Below, in pieces: positions 11,510-23,600 of a stretch of DNA of 64,000 bases. The first letter of the stretch is position 1. Every line of letters starts with the position of its first letter. Source of the DNA: Gnetum montanum (taxonomy: Eukaryota; Streptophyta; Gnetopsida; Gnetales; Gnetaceae); the NCBI GenBank assembly GCA_015680685.1, contig MNCI01021000.1, positions 186,887 to 250,886 of the forward strand, given 5' to 3'. The notes below the pieces were generated by a model that saw nothing but the letters and a program-made list of their open reading frames with translations, ran no database searches and was not told the DNA's origin. Both the position numbers and the translations under genes were made by a program.

Positions 11510-12430
11510 TCATTTCTTCTAGTAGAATTAATTCGATGATGGTTTCTATGATCCTTGCTATTAGTGTTTTCAATCATCATTATCCTTTATTTATTATTTG
11601 AAAGAAGACTACTTCTTTTAATCCAACATCTCTTGAATTTTGAAAGGTTACTTATTTTGTTGATTTGCCAAATCTTCCATTAACTTTTGGTAAAGTTGAA
11701 AGGGATATTGTCTCTCATATTGGGCCAATCAAGAATTCTAAAACCTTTGAGGCAGCTAGTGGTTTTCATAGAATTCAATATATGATTAAAGTAAATCTTG
11801 ATTCACTTAAGCAAGAAATTCTTCTATGTGCTGCCAAAATTGATTATGCATAGAAGGTTATTTATTACAATCTTCCAAAGTCATGTCACTATTGTCATCA
11901 AGAGGGTGACATATTTGATTCATATCCTTTTATGTTATAAAAAAGGGCAATGCAAGCACATCAACAACAAGCTATTGTAAATTCCTCTAAGTTTTATTCT
12001 ACAAATATTATAGGTATTGATGAGGTTTTTTCTATAGATGCTGAAAATCTTGGGATGATCTCTTCTATTGATGTTTCAACTATTTTTACTATTGTTCAAT
12101 AGAATGTATCTTTAAGAAAGGTTTTGATGAAATTATTTTCAAAAAATTCTTCAATGACCAAGGGAAATAAATATATATTCTCTAAGTTTCACAAAATCCT
12201 ATTGTTAATTTAGATGATTTTCAATTGATTCTTCATAATGATAAAAAACATCGAAAAAGTCTAGCTATTGGTGATTATATTCCAAATCTTCAAAATGAAT
12301 ACCATGTTCAAGATATTTTAAATACCAATAATTCTTTTGTAGTTATTAATCTAGAGATGGATATAATATCTTTTGATAATGTTGATTCCATTGGAAGGGT
12401 GGAGGCTTCCTTCCCCTCCATCCAATGTTA
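11510..12430 (+). pseudogene. LINE ORF1-like protein with degenerate zinc knuckle
   Basis: The plus strand at about 11600-11930 resembles plant LINE ORF1 (DUF4283-type domain followed by a CCHC knuckle). Visible pieces: FNPTSLEF, a stop, then VTYFVDLPNLPLTFGKVERD (Leu-Pro-Leu block typical of the family), MIKVNLDSLKQEILLC (the V-D-L-S-K-like strand), and YYNLPKSCHYCHQEGDIFDSYP at 11865-11930. The last is a knuckle with both Cys kept, the His replaced by Asp and the final Cys by Tyr. Downstream to 12430 the frame stays partly open. No endonuclease or reverse transcriptase ORF follows, so this is a fragment. In intact LINEs ORF1 binds the element RNA. Confidence 0.5.
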
Positions 12431-13397
12431 ATCTTTTTATGGAAATGTCCAATTTCCTACTACAAAGGGAAGGATTTTTTAGGATTGGTTGTAAAAGTGA
12501 GAACCTAAAAAGACATCCCTAAAATAGTTTTATTGATTTGGACTTTCTCCTCTTTGTAGTACTCATTTTCTTTTGTGCTTTGGATTTTTATTTTTAATAT
12601 ATACATCTATATATTAGGTCTAATGCCCCTCTTACCAGAAAATGATGAAGAATGGATTTAGTGTAGAATTAGAGAGGTTAAGATTAACACCATTTGTAGG
12701 GTTTGTAGTGTTAAAGGACCAATTATTAGTTGAGAATTTTGCATACATATACAATAATGGTTAGTTCATCTTCTAGTTAGAGAAGGCTTGACAATTATCA
12801 AGGTTTTAGAAAAGATTTTTATGATTCTATTTTCAAATGGTAAAAATAGATTTTTCCTTGAAGAGATAATGTTTCTAAGACACTAGCTTGTTGTGTGCTT
12901 TGTAAATCATGAAGAGTGGGTTAAAGCCTATACCACGATGACCACCATCAAAATTTTAATTTTTTAATTGAAGATACCATATTTTAGTTTGGAAAATATC
13001 ATTACCTACTATATTTCTATTAAAGATCAAAAGAATGTAATATCCTAGCCTTTATTGAATCTGCTATATGCCATGATGAAGAAAGATAGCTATGTAGATT
13101 GGATTTCAATATCAAAGGAAGAATTAAAGAGATATGTACTTAGCTACTATTATTTATCATGCCCTCATTTCTCTTATGTCTACCTTTTTCTTACTTTTAT
13201 GAAATTTTTTAGTACTTTTTAATTATCACATCACTATGGTTGTGAAAGATATAAGTAATGGATTACTATTAAAATTATTTCTTGAAGACTTTGCTAAACA
13301 AGAGTAGACAATCATGAAGACACTTGCATTAAATTAGCCTAGTAAAGTTCCAATAGAAGAATGGGATGTGCCATAGAGTGATTACATATCCTCATCC
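12431..13397. other. Degenerate sequence, possible coding remnants
   Basis: The plus strand from about 12950 to 13190 holds short coding-like runs (for example LLYAMMKKDSYVDWISISKE near 13050) broken by stops. They may belong with the next ORF. No family assigned. Confidence 0.25.
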
Positions 13398-14280
13398 ATG
13401 GTTACCATGATTATGGAACACTACAATTTTGAAAACAAAGTTACTCATTATGAGTTAATACTAAATTTTTCTAAAACTTTAGTAGGGAAGGGCTTAATGG
13501 AAGAAATATTATATAATGACTTTAGTTGGAAAGACATTAAAAACGTTATTGAAGAAACATTTATAACAACCATAGAGGCAATGGTCCCTAAGGATATTTA
13601 TCATTTGGTCAATCCTTCTTTTTCATGGTAAGTATTTTATAATTTGATGATTTTTTTTACATTATGATATGATATTACTTCAATGTCAAGGCTTTCAAGA
13701 CATTGCAAAATAATAACAAATAGATCTCAACACTACTCTAGTACAAAATGAGTCCTTAAATAAATATTTAAGAAAAGCATATGAAGATAAAGAAACATAT
13801 TCAAGATATTTTAATAAATATAAAACATAAGGTAAATGCAATCCTTAAATTGGCAAAGAATCAAGATAAGGAGTTAGCAGAGCTAAAACAAGCAAGAATT
13901 ACCATAGGATCTAGCACTAATCTTAAGTTGGTAAACAAGGTTTAGGAATTGATAGTGAAAGTTAGAGTTTGAGATTAAAAAATTCACATGGGAAAATAAT
14001 CAGTTTAGAATTTTTCAAGATTTAAAGGATGCAGAAAAGAAAATTGTAGATTTAATAGTGTAGAGGACCAACCTAATAGAGACTTTCAGTAAGGTAAAAG
14101 AAACTTTGAATACTATGGTGAAGAAGTTTCAAGTTCAAGAAGTAACTAAGGAGTTTGTAAATAACTTTATGAAGATGTTATCCTTATTTGCTAAGCTAGG
14201 TCTTGAACTACTTGTAAGGTCCATCATAGTTCTGCTATTGCTTCTATTTGTATATAATGAAGTGAAATAAAAATTTTCCA
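13398..14280 (+). pseudogene. Unrecognised ORF with coiled-coil-like tail
   Basis: Open from 13398 to 13631 (77 codons), then continuing in broken frames. The first part contains LILNFSKTLVGKGLMEEIL and ends PSFSW. After a disrupted stretch, about 13820-13950 encodes a charged heptad-like run (ILKLAKNQDKELAELKQAR). Position near the right direct repeat suggests an element-encoded protein. A long coiled-coil region is also a feature of the env-position ORF in the Athila-like element (43790-46758), but I could not align the two. Function unknown. Confidence 0.3.
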
Positions 14281-15004
14281 AGAAGGCTAGTTTAGATCAA
14301 CATTTTTAGAGTCCTAGTTGCAATGAACCACGATAATTAAGTGAGTTATAAGATTTAGAATGTATGGTAAAGACATAACTTTCAAATTAAATGGAAAATA
14401 ATCAGTTAAATTTTTGAGAATTTAATATATGTAAATATAGATAAACTCATTTGCTAAACGATGACATTAGTTTAGATAGTATTCTTACTTGTTAATTTAT
14501 TTTTTTTTACCTTTGTGGTTGGCAATGAATTTAGGGATTTATTTAGTTTTAATGAAAAACATATTTTCTATATTATTGGTTTATACTATCATTATGATAT
14601 AACATGTTTTGAAAAAAATTACATCCCTAATATCTCTAGCCATTCTTTCTTACTTTTCAAAAAAAAAAAAACACTTTGGCCAAAATAATTTATAACATGG
14701 TTTTAGGGGAAGGAATTACTCATAGTCATTGTATTATTTTAATTATTGATTTACTAATCAATAATGGTACTTTTTCTAAGCCAAAGTAGTGATAATATAA
14801 AATGGTTACTTATTAGAAATTCCATTAGACCTTACTACTTTACACGATTGGCAATGAATAAAATTCTTGATTTTTTGTTGTGTGGAGAAACTTGAAGTGA
14901 ATTTGGTTTTACATTAGTCTCTTTTTTCTTAAAGTTAGGGAATGGTAATTAGATATTAAAGCATGTTAAAATTTTAAATATTAAGATTTAGGGATAGTGT
15001 TAAT
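14281..15004. other. Unassigned AT-rich sequence
   Basis: Homopolymer-rich DNA between the unknown ORF and the right direct repeat. No clear polypurine tract. Confidence 0.4.
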
Positions 15005-15464
15005 AATTTAGTATATTCTATCAAGATCAACATTTAAAATAAGATATATATTAACTAACATTGTGAAATTAAGTTTACACCTTTATTGTCATGTTTGATA
15101 TTGTTATGTTTAATGATTAGTTGTGTTACTAAATACTTTGTTAATTATTATTATTTATTCATCATGTTAATTCTACTAATTAGCATGGTGGTGTTTTATA
15201 TAAATATATATGTATCTTTAGTTTCCATCTTTGAGATACATGCACTACATGCAACAAAGATAAACTAACCAACTAGGTTATACATCTTAGAATGTACCTT
15301 ATAGTTTCTACTATATATATATATACCACTTCAGCATTAACATTATGATGAACATTGATTTACAATGTGATTAAATATCAATATTTCAATCAAAATATAT
15401 GTCAATATATTTGGTCTTGTATTTCCTTGGACATCGTAATCATTCAATCACAAAACTTAACATG
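15005..15464. repeat. Long direct repeat, right copy (possible LTR)
   Basis: Partner of 9951-10404, about 460 bp, same orientation. It contains an AT microsatellite-like run (tatatatatata near 15311) absent from the left copy, showing independent decay. Confidence 0.6.
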
Positions 15465-18239
15465 TATAGTATCTTCGGTAAGGAATTCCTTTTATTACTT
15501 TGGTCGCATCAATAATTCCTACATATCTCTAGAACTCTTAAGTAAGTATATTTGAACCTAAAATGATGGAAGGCTTTAAATTTGTTTTTTATTTAATCAA
15601 CACTAGATAATGGTTAGAGAAAGGCCACATGCTCACCATGAGGATAGAGGAAAACTTACTTAAAATGTCTTTCAAAATCCATCTACAATCATGCTGGAAT
15701 GCATGAACCTCCTTTCTCAAAGGCCTTCTACATGTCAAGTATTTACCAATGAGAGGCAGTTGAACTAGACCTACATAGACGATAAACTTAAACATTATTA
15801 ATTTCCCAATCACCATGAGATTAGTAGATTGCTCAGCATTATGCTCCACAACATTAAAGTTCCTAATTACAATGGATGATTTTTTCTCCTCCAAGTACTC
15901 CAATACTTCCTAGTGAAAAATATATACATGCTTCCTTAATTGAAGAAATATGCATATTGATAATTATAATCCTTTGGAAATTGTAGGACAAGCAAGTAGT
16001 GTTCTTTTTCTTTCTGTACATTTGAAGGTCCTTTTGCCATGTAATAGCCATCATTCAGTAAAAATTACTTTGTGAAACATTTAACACTTGCCACCTTAAG
16101 CCAAGTCATGATGCTTGAGTCTTCCATTTCATTTCTTAAATGTAGAGAACATCCACATCATGTATTTCCATAAACTCTAATAATTCTATTAACTAGCTAG
16201 GGCTGCTTAGCCTAGCCAAACTCCATGATGTCATAATCATGAAAAATGTTTGGGATTGTCAAATTTGGGTAAGTGTGATAGCCTATCAAGCATTGTATGA
16301 GTACGATCTAGAAATTTGGGTACCCACTTGGGTAGATATGGATATCCTTTCTCTATCCTAAACTTGACTTGTGCTTTTCTTTGAGCATACATCCCTTGCA
16401 TTTCACTTCATTATGTCTTAGGTGACATGCTATTTTCTTAATTGGGGCTTGGTAGTTAATCTCCATTTACACTAGGTGTTCTTGTTGTTGTTGCTATATT
16501 TTTGCCTATTCATGCATGTGTTGTTGCTGTAGATTTGCTAGATCTTAGGATGTCTCGAAATCATTCAATTGAACATGCTTCATCACTTGGGTAGCCACAA
16601 GGATCATAGAAGAAATCATGTTTATGTATAAATCTATTATCTCTGTCTACCATTCAATGAATATTTTGGTTGCAATTCTTATGTTGATACCTGTCTACCA
16701 TTAGGCTATGGGAAATTAGCAAGAAGATATAGGAAATGTTTTTCAACTTGTCCTTTTTAAAGATAGTATAAGCACTAGTTTGGAAAATTTTTAAATATTA
16801 CATCTTGTTTGATACTTCTGTGAGCTTCTTTCAATCAAGCCTTCTACTAAAGCTTCATATCTAGTAGCATGTATACACAAATTCAAGCATTAATGAAATG
16901 AAAATTTGAAGCTATGATATTAGCCATAACAATTAACTCTTTAAAGATCCAAGCAATAAAAAAAAAGACTTTATTATACTAAAGTTCCATGGGGAAACCT
17001 AGGAGCCTCATCCATACCATAAAGGGTTAGATCATTTTCTTTCTCTTTCATCATGCCAACAAGCTTTCTAGATTAATTTCTTCAAAAATGAAGGTTCTCT
17101 TTAAATTTTCATGGGAGCTAAGATAGAACATCATACATGACTTATTCTAAATTGAAAGAGAACAAAGTGTTATTCCCTTTTATCAAAGTGAGCTATAGGG
17201 CATACCTTGGCTACAATTTGTGTGTTCATTGTGTGATTTTCTCCAGGGTTGAGACTTTTCTAGAAAAAAATCCAACTAGGATGTGCATGTATCTATAACC
17301 TTGTCTTTGTGCTATGTGTTTTGGGATCTATATATGTGCTTCATTCTCTTTTGTTAATGAGAAATTATCCCCTACCTAGTGGATTGCCTCCTTCTTCAAA
17401 ACCATCCTTAATTCTTGCATGCATGTCTTCATAGCACTTGATACTTTGTCTATAAAGGATTATTTCAATGTGTTTGTTGCTTGAGAGCCCCTAGCTTGAA
17501 GCCTTACATTGGGGTCTTCACTTGATCTATTAAGGCTAGCCATTGTCCATTAAATACATTAGACTTGTTAGGTTCTATCCTTTGATTGGGATTTGATCCC
17601 ACATGATTTTGGCCTTCTGAAAATTATCTTTGTCAACCTAAGGCCAAGCAATCACCAATGCCTCTACATCCCATAGTGGCTACTTGTTCCACATTATCAT
17701 TCTTGATACCTCATAAGGGTTATATCATTCTTGAAAAATTTCTCTTGATATAACATTATGAAAATAATTTTTTATTCTCTATGATAAAGTCAAGGATAAA
17801 GATATCATAGTAAGTATTTTGTTTGCATGACAAAGTAAATCCAACCTGTAGTTTGCCTCTTATGTAAAAACATAATAAATATGAAGATGAAGAAACATTG
17901 TGTTGATTAAAGGAATATCTTAACATAATTCCTCTAGACCACCCTTTGCACTTAGAAATTATATAATTGTAATAGTTGGTAAGAGATTCATTATCCACAA
18001 CACTACAACTAAAAATGCATGCAAGGTTCAATTTGACTTTAGTTTCAATGACATGGTTTGATATCTTAGTGATGAGTGGGAAAAATATGAGTGATTTGAG
18101 AGGAATAATTAAGCTATTTTTACTACCATAACATTGTAACAAATTTTTGCAATACTTTCAATGTTAGTGTCATGGACTAATAAAAAGCCAAACATTAGTA
18201 ACATTGAAGCCTTAATCATGTACATGCATAGAAGCCTAA
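15465..18239. other. Unassigned, probably decayed element sequence
   Basis: Minus-strand frames at 15589-15903 (104 codons) and 17756-18142 (128 codons) are unusually open for this window but show no family I can name. The motif at its right edge (18238-18250) looks like a primer-binding site next to the LTR at 18247, so this may be the internal region of another element on the minus strand. Confidence 0.3.
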
Positions 18240-18246
18240 CTGATAC

Positions 18247-18935
18247 TATTATAGCCATGATGGTGTGGAGTAGGCTTATTTCAATTTTTTAACCCTTCAA
18301 ATACACCAAAACTTGAAAACATGAAAGACAAAGAATTGTTGGAAAAACTAGTGATCTTCTATTAATGTTAAAGATGATTACAAATATAATGGATTTACAA
18401 ATCCTAGATTACAAATCACAACTCTCACACACTGAATAATATTGTAGAGAATAAGGCTCTAAACTGTTACATTGAATATCCTTAATGCATGGTTCTATCA
18501 ACCAAATCTCACAACATAGATCTAAGATCTAACATAAACACAGAGAGCTATAGTCAAGATCACACATACAGATTTGACCTTAAAGATGAACACCACTTTC
18601 ATGCAATATCTTTCTTCTAAATATTTCTTTTCTTCTTCTTCTATTTTTGGCTTTTGGGATACTTCTCTTATGCACAATCACAACTAGTAATCCCATGCAT
18701 TTCATTTATCCCATACATAGAGATAAAATACCTAAAACCAAAATTTCCCAATTGATCTCTATCATTGGATCTACCATGTTAGAGTTTATCTTGGAACATC
18801 TTCTAATTTTTTTTTGTTTTTCCATCCTACTTTTAGAAAAGACATCATTGTTTTCCTTTTTTTTTTTTTTTTTACAAATTTGTAGATTATAGCAAAGAAA
18901 TTTCTTCAAATTTTTGAACCTGTAAAGCAACCACC
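18247..18935 (-). repeat. LTR of chromodomain gypsy relic, left copy
   Basis: Aligns by eye with 22232-22893. Shared blocks include acaactctcacacact, ccaattgatctc, atcattggatcta and atgttagagttta. About 690 bp. It lies directly beyond the chromodomain end of the minus-strand pol relic, as expected of a 3' LTR. A T-rich run at 18859-18877 is extra in this copy. Confidence 0.75.
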
Positions 18936-18989
18936 AATAGGGATGGAAAAGGGTTTGGAAGAGGTGTTTCTACACCAACTATTCCATCT

Positions 18990-21900
18990 TTTAAAAAGTG
19001 AACTTAGGTGAACATGGGAGTAGGGATAGGAGTCATTCCGTACTCATAAATTTTGGTCTCATGAACTTATACATCATTAATAGTTTGATCCTCCCAATGG
19101 ATCAAGTACTCATTCCTCTTCACTCCATGAGTGTTGGAAGCTTCTCTCTTCTTGAGTACAATTTTCTTCCTCTGTTGTAAAGGCTTGGACTTATCAATAG
19201 CCTCCTTCAATTCATCAATTTTTCCTTGTAAGATTTCATCATCCACTGTACATGATAATGTATAATATCTGCACATTAAATATAAAAGATAAATCAACAT
19301 CATTTGACAAGTTAATTTCAAAAGCATTATCAATAATCGTAGCCCTATTTTTGAAAGGATGCATCTTCTTGGATTTTGGCTTCTTTTCCAAGTGCATCCA
19401 AATAAGATCACCAATTTTAAAATTTATTTCTTCTTGCCCTTTTTCCTCTTGGTGTTTGGAGGTCTTTCACTCATCCTTCTTCCATCATCAAAACCATAAT
19501 GTAGATTAGTTTGATGGTGCTCATTCATTTAACAGCCAAAGAATCCAATTTATTACTATCAATGTCCACATCAACATCATTAATGATATTCTCATAATGA
19601 CTACTACTATAGCAATCATTATTAAATTAAAAATCATATACATTATCATTAGTAGTTTTTCTCTTACTAACAATGACATTAAAAGTTATATTTCATGTAT
19701 TGTTCATAACATAACTTATAACTTCATCACAATCACTGCAATGATCATGATTCTCATCATCATGTTTGAAAAAAAAAACTACCAAACTAAAGTGAAATAC
19801 TAGCATCTAATGCACTAACTTGCACATGAAAGATATTAATACCATTAGCAAGGTAAAGCTCACACTTATCTCACTATGGATTTTCCCATCCAACATTGGT
19901 TCAACTAGATGTTCAACTTGTGGATGTCCAATCTCATCAAAGCTTAAAGCTTTAAGATTTCACATAGGAGTCTCTAATTCTAATGGTTTCTTCTATTGAA
20001 AGGATTCTTTTTTAGGGTCATAAAAATCAATAAAATCATTCATACCTTCCACATAATGTATGCTAAAATTCACAACATGTATCTTAGACAATGCATTTTC
20101 TACCACATTGGATTTTTCTTTCTTTGTGCTCCTCCTTTGACACAAGCACCACTACAATTGCATAAGATTAAATGGATTCTCTCATGAAGCCATTTGCAAG
20201 TAACGCCTCTACTTTCCCTTGGAATTTTTTTTCTGATCTGATGTCATTATATATGCCCTTTTATTTGAAATGGTAGCACCAGAAATAAAATTAATTTGTA
20301 CTGGACATTTATCATTAGTGGTAATTCATCCAATATCTCTTTGAACACCTTGGAAAATTGTTCCTTTAAGCCTAGCACACATATTGGAAGATCTACTTGC
20401 ACAACATCATGATTAGAAAAAATAGTTGGAACAATCAAAAAATCATAACAAACTTTAACATGTTCCTTAATGTATTCCATCTCCCCAAGAGAAATTAAGG
20501 AAACAGTAAGTAAGCTTTGCTACCTCTCTTGTTTAGTTGACATAAGAAGCAACTCATGGATTCTGTTAGGTCTTACTACACTTCATATATTTCTTGCTCA
20601 ATCAAATTGAGTACTATTATTAAAATTTGAAGACCTTCCAAGTATTACACCAATAAAATCAATTAATAGCTTATCACATTTTACAACATCATGAGAAATC
20701 TTAATTTTAAAATTTAAGACACATTGCTCCCTCATCTCTTGAGAGAAAAATCTTAACAACCAATGCACCTTGTAGGGTCTAGGATGAGGATTTTTCACTA
20801 AAACCAATCTAGTAATTATCCTAGAAGAAATGATATTTTCATAGGCTCCCCCATTAAGTAAAACATGAGTTCATTTCCTACTATGCAAACATCTAGCACC
20901 AACCTGAAATAACAATTTCCTTTCTGGATGGTCTCCTCTATTCAAATTGTTCATAAATGTAAAAGAGTTTAACTATGAAAATTTAATTTTAGGATCATTT
21001 GGATTACCTTTCTGAATAGTTTGGTTTGATATATTCTCAACCTTCATAGTTTGTACATCTTTACCCTTGGCTATCTTGTGAAGTGGACATTGTGTTATCA
21101 TTCTCCATATTTGAAGCATTGAATCTTGGATGGGTTGCTACCTTGACCCTTTTCCCCTTGGCCTTGGTCCTTCTTAGCTTTGTACTTTTCATGTTTTTAT
21201 TCATGGCTATTGTCCTTATCTTTAGATTTTGACTTCTATACTTTTCCCTTTTCATTCAAAGTTTATTTACTTATATTCCCAAATCCACTTAGTTTTGATT
21301 TTACCTTAAGTGCTGAATCATAAGCTTCATCAAGGGTTTGAGGCTTATAGAATGATAACTCTTGCTAATACATAGTTTTAAGACCTCTAAGAAACATTAA
21401 AGTCTATTCATACTCCTAGTTTACATTAGCATGCTTGAATAGATCATAAAATTTAATGTAAAATTCCTTAACATATTTGTCTTCCTATCTAAAGAATTTA
21501 AAACTCATGATTGTCTCTTGTGTTTACCAAGATTATTCAAATTTCAATTTCAATGTGTATGTCATCAAGGATCAATCCCTAATAGGTTGATCATTTTACC
21601 TATTATAACTTTGGGATTCTTTTTCCCACCAAGTTAAAGTAATATCTTCTTATCTAGATTTGGTACCTCTTATAATTTAAAATGCTTGTTAAGTACTTTC
21701 ACCTAGCTTGTAAAAGTAGTGGTTCCATTTACACCATTGAAAGTCTTTAGCTTTACATACAACAATCTTGCAACATTCCTGTTTGCCCTAGCAATTCTTG
21801 CTTCATCTTCATAATCAAGATTACCATGAGAAGAAGTTGAGGATGGAGATGAAACTCTTGGAGTTATAAAATAATAATATAGATTCCATTTCCTTAAAAT

Positions 21901-22164
21901 CCTAGGCTAATGGGTTCTCACACTTCCATAGTTGAAATTTTATTCCTCCTCATCGGATCTCCTTCCACTAGGCTAAGAAACTTCTTCATTAGCATTTGCA
22001 TGATAAAGTGTATCATCACCACATTGTTGAATATGGCTGAGACCTATACTCTAATCTACCTTGATGATGATATCATCCAATTGATCAATCATTAGTTGAA
22101 AGGAAGATTTCATGTTCTCCATATCTCGCTTCAAGGCTTGAATGGTTTCCTTTTTAGGAGCCAT
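18990..22164 (-). pseudogene. Ty3/gypsy chromovirus polyprotein relic (gag, protease, RT fragment, chromodomain)
   Basis: Read right to left from ATG 22164 (MAPKKETIQALKRDMENMKS): gag to about 21270 (FKLYEVP-like block near 21690), a zinc-knuckle remnant (QCFKYGE near 21120), and a protease with HPRPYKVHWL near 20780 and ILGRSSNF near 20630. The protease active site reads NGGAYENI (20837-20858), with Asn where the family has Asp. RT N-terminus follows (FSKVFKEILDELP near 20340). The central RT is missing; an RNase H tail (VVENALSKIHVVNF, 20060-20113) follows. Most of integrase is missing. The end has GDLIWMHLEKK-like sequence (near 19400) and a chromodomain (KRNEYLIHWEDQTINDV, about 19067-19120). 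A dead element with at least two internal deletions. Confidence 0.75.
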
Positions 22165-22216
22165 TTGAAACAGATAAAAATGCACAACTAAATTTCACTT
22201 AACAACAACCCATTAT

Positions 22217-22228
22217 TCTCTGATAGTA
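22217..22228 (-). other. Degenerate primer-binding site, initiator tRNA-Met type
   Basis: The minus strand reads TACTATCAGAGA, 9 of 12 matches to TGGTATCAGAGC. It sits between the right LTR and the gag start, which sets the element's orientation. Confidence 0.65.
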
Positions 22229-22231
22229 ATT

Positions 22232-22893
22232 ATTGTAGCAAGATCACTCCAATTTTCATTAACTTTTTAAATATGCTAAATCAAGAAAATACAAAAAAAC
22301 AAATAATTATTAGAAAAAAATAGTGATTTTTTATAAATGTTTAAGAAGATGACAAATATATTAGATTGACAAATTACAACTCTCACACACTAAAAAATAT
22401 TTTAGAACATAAAGATCTATAATCTCACTTTGATTTTCCTTAATGCAAGGATCAATCAACTAGCTCTCATGATACTAATTTGATATCGAATACATAGAGT
22501 TATGACTAAGATTATACATAGATCTGACATCATAGATGCACATCACTCTCATACAATATTTCTCTTCAAAATTTCTCTTTTCTTTCTCCTCCTATTTTGG
22601 GCTTATTAGTTGCTCCTCTCATGTGCAATAGCAACTAGCAATACTATGTGTAATCATAGGTAGCAATCCATATGCTACATTTATCTCAAATATAGAGATC
22701 AAAGATTCAAATCCAATTTTTTCCAATTGATCTCCATCATTGGATCTACTATGTTAGAGTTTATCCTAGAATGTCTATCATTTTTTTATTTTTCCCATTG
22801 CTTATAGCATAGACATCACTATTTTTTTTCATAGCTTTATAGCTTGGAGCAAAGACATCTCTCAAGCACCCTGATCCTATAAATCATCCACAT
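22232..22893 (-). repeat. LTR of chromodomain gypsy relic, right copy (5' LTR)
   Basis: Partner of 18247-18935. Inner end TGTAGCAAGATC at about 22234, next to the primer site. The outer end is approximate, taken from where similarity fades (gatcctataaatcatccac against gaacctgtaaagcaaccac). Confidence 0.75.
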
Positions 22894-23089
22894 GTAGGAT
22901 GTGAAATGACTCAGAATATATGTTCCTACATCATGGTGCCATCACTATGACATATATAGATGCAAGCATGACTTGAAATGACTATGGAGATCACCCATAT
23001 TCTTAACATAGGCCCAACTTCTTTGAATATGTTGGAGCAACATGGAAACTACTAGTATTTTGTAATTACTATGATAATTAGTCAGTAAT

Positions 23090-23600
23090 AATCATCTTCA
23101 ATGTTCAACCATATAAATCATAAGCATTCATGATAACTTGATCATATTCTATAGACTAAAATAATGGTATATCTATATCATTGATCATTGATCATAGATT
23201 GCTATCTTTCTAGTTATATGTGTAAAGTCCTTAATGTGTATGGTTAAGTATAACTAAGGCATATGATCTTGATGCTGTAGTAGACATATATTAAAATATT
23301 AACATATAATCTATTTAATCTAAGTGTATAAATTAAATTTTATTCTAGCATATGTGATGAGTAGCCAATCCCAAATTGCCATACATATCTTAAATGTACA
23401 ATACTATTGTAAGCTTATGAGGTAGCTCACTATTGAGTGTAAAAAATAGTAACACTACTAGGATTATCAAAGTATATCATATTTATGTTCAAAGCTACTC
23501 ATACACATTCCATATGTTCAACATACATGACCAATATAAATTATTATTTTAAGTATAAAGAAAAGTACATATTGAGCTTTTTTCATGTGTAAATAAATTA
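23090..23600 (-). repeat. Decayed solo or truncated LTR of the Athila-like family
   Basis: Shares ordered blocks with the LTR at 1335-2291: ttcaaccatataaat (23106), gtatggttaag then aaggcatatgat (23245-23270), and gatgagtagccaatcc...ttgccatacat (23350-23387). The primer site, U3 palindromes and outer end are not recognisable. Confidence 0.6.

Noticed and set aside
15589-16054. Overlapping minus ORFs of 104 and 63 codons as a host gene
   Set aside because: No family resemblance, no consistent reading frame on either side, and surroundings are decayed repeats. Left as unassigned.
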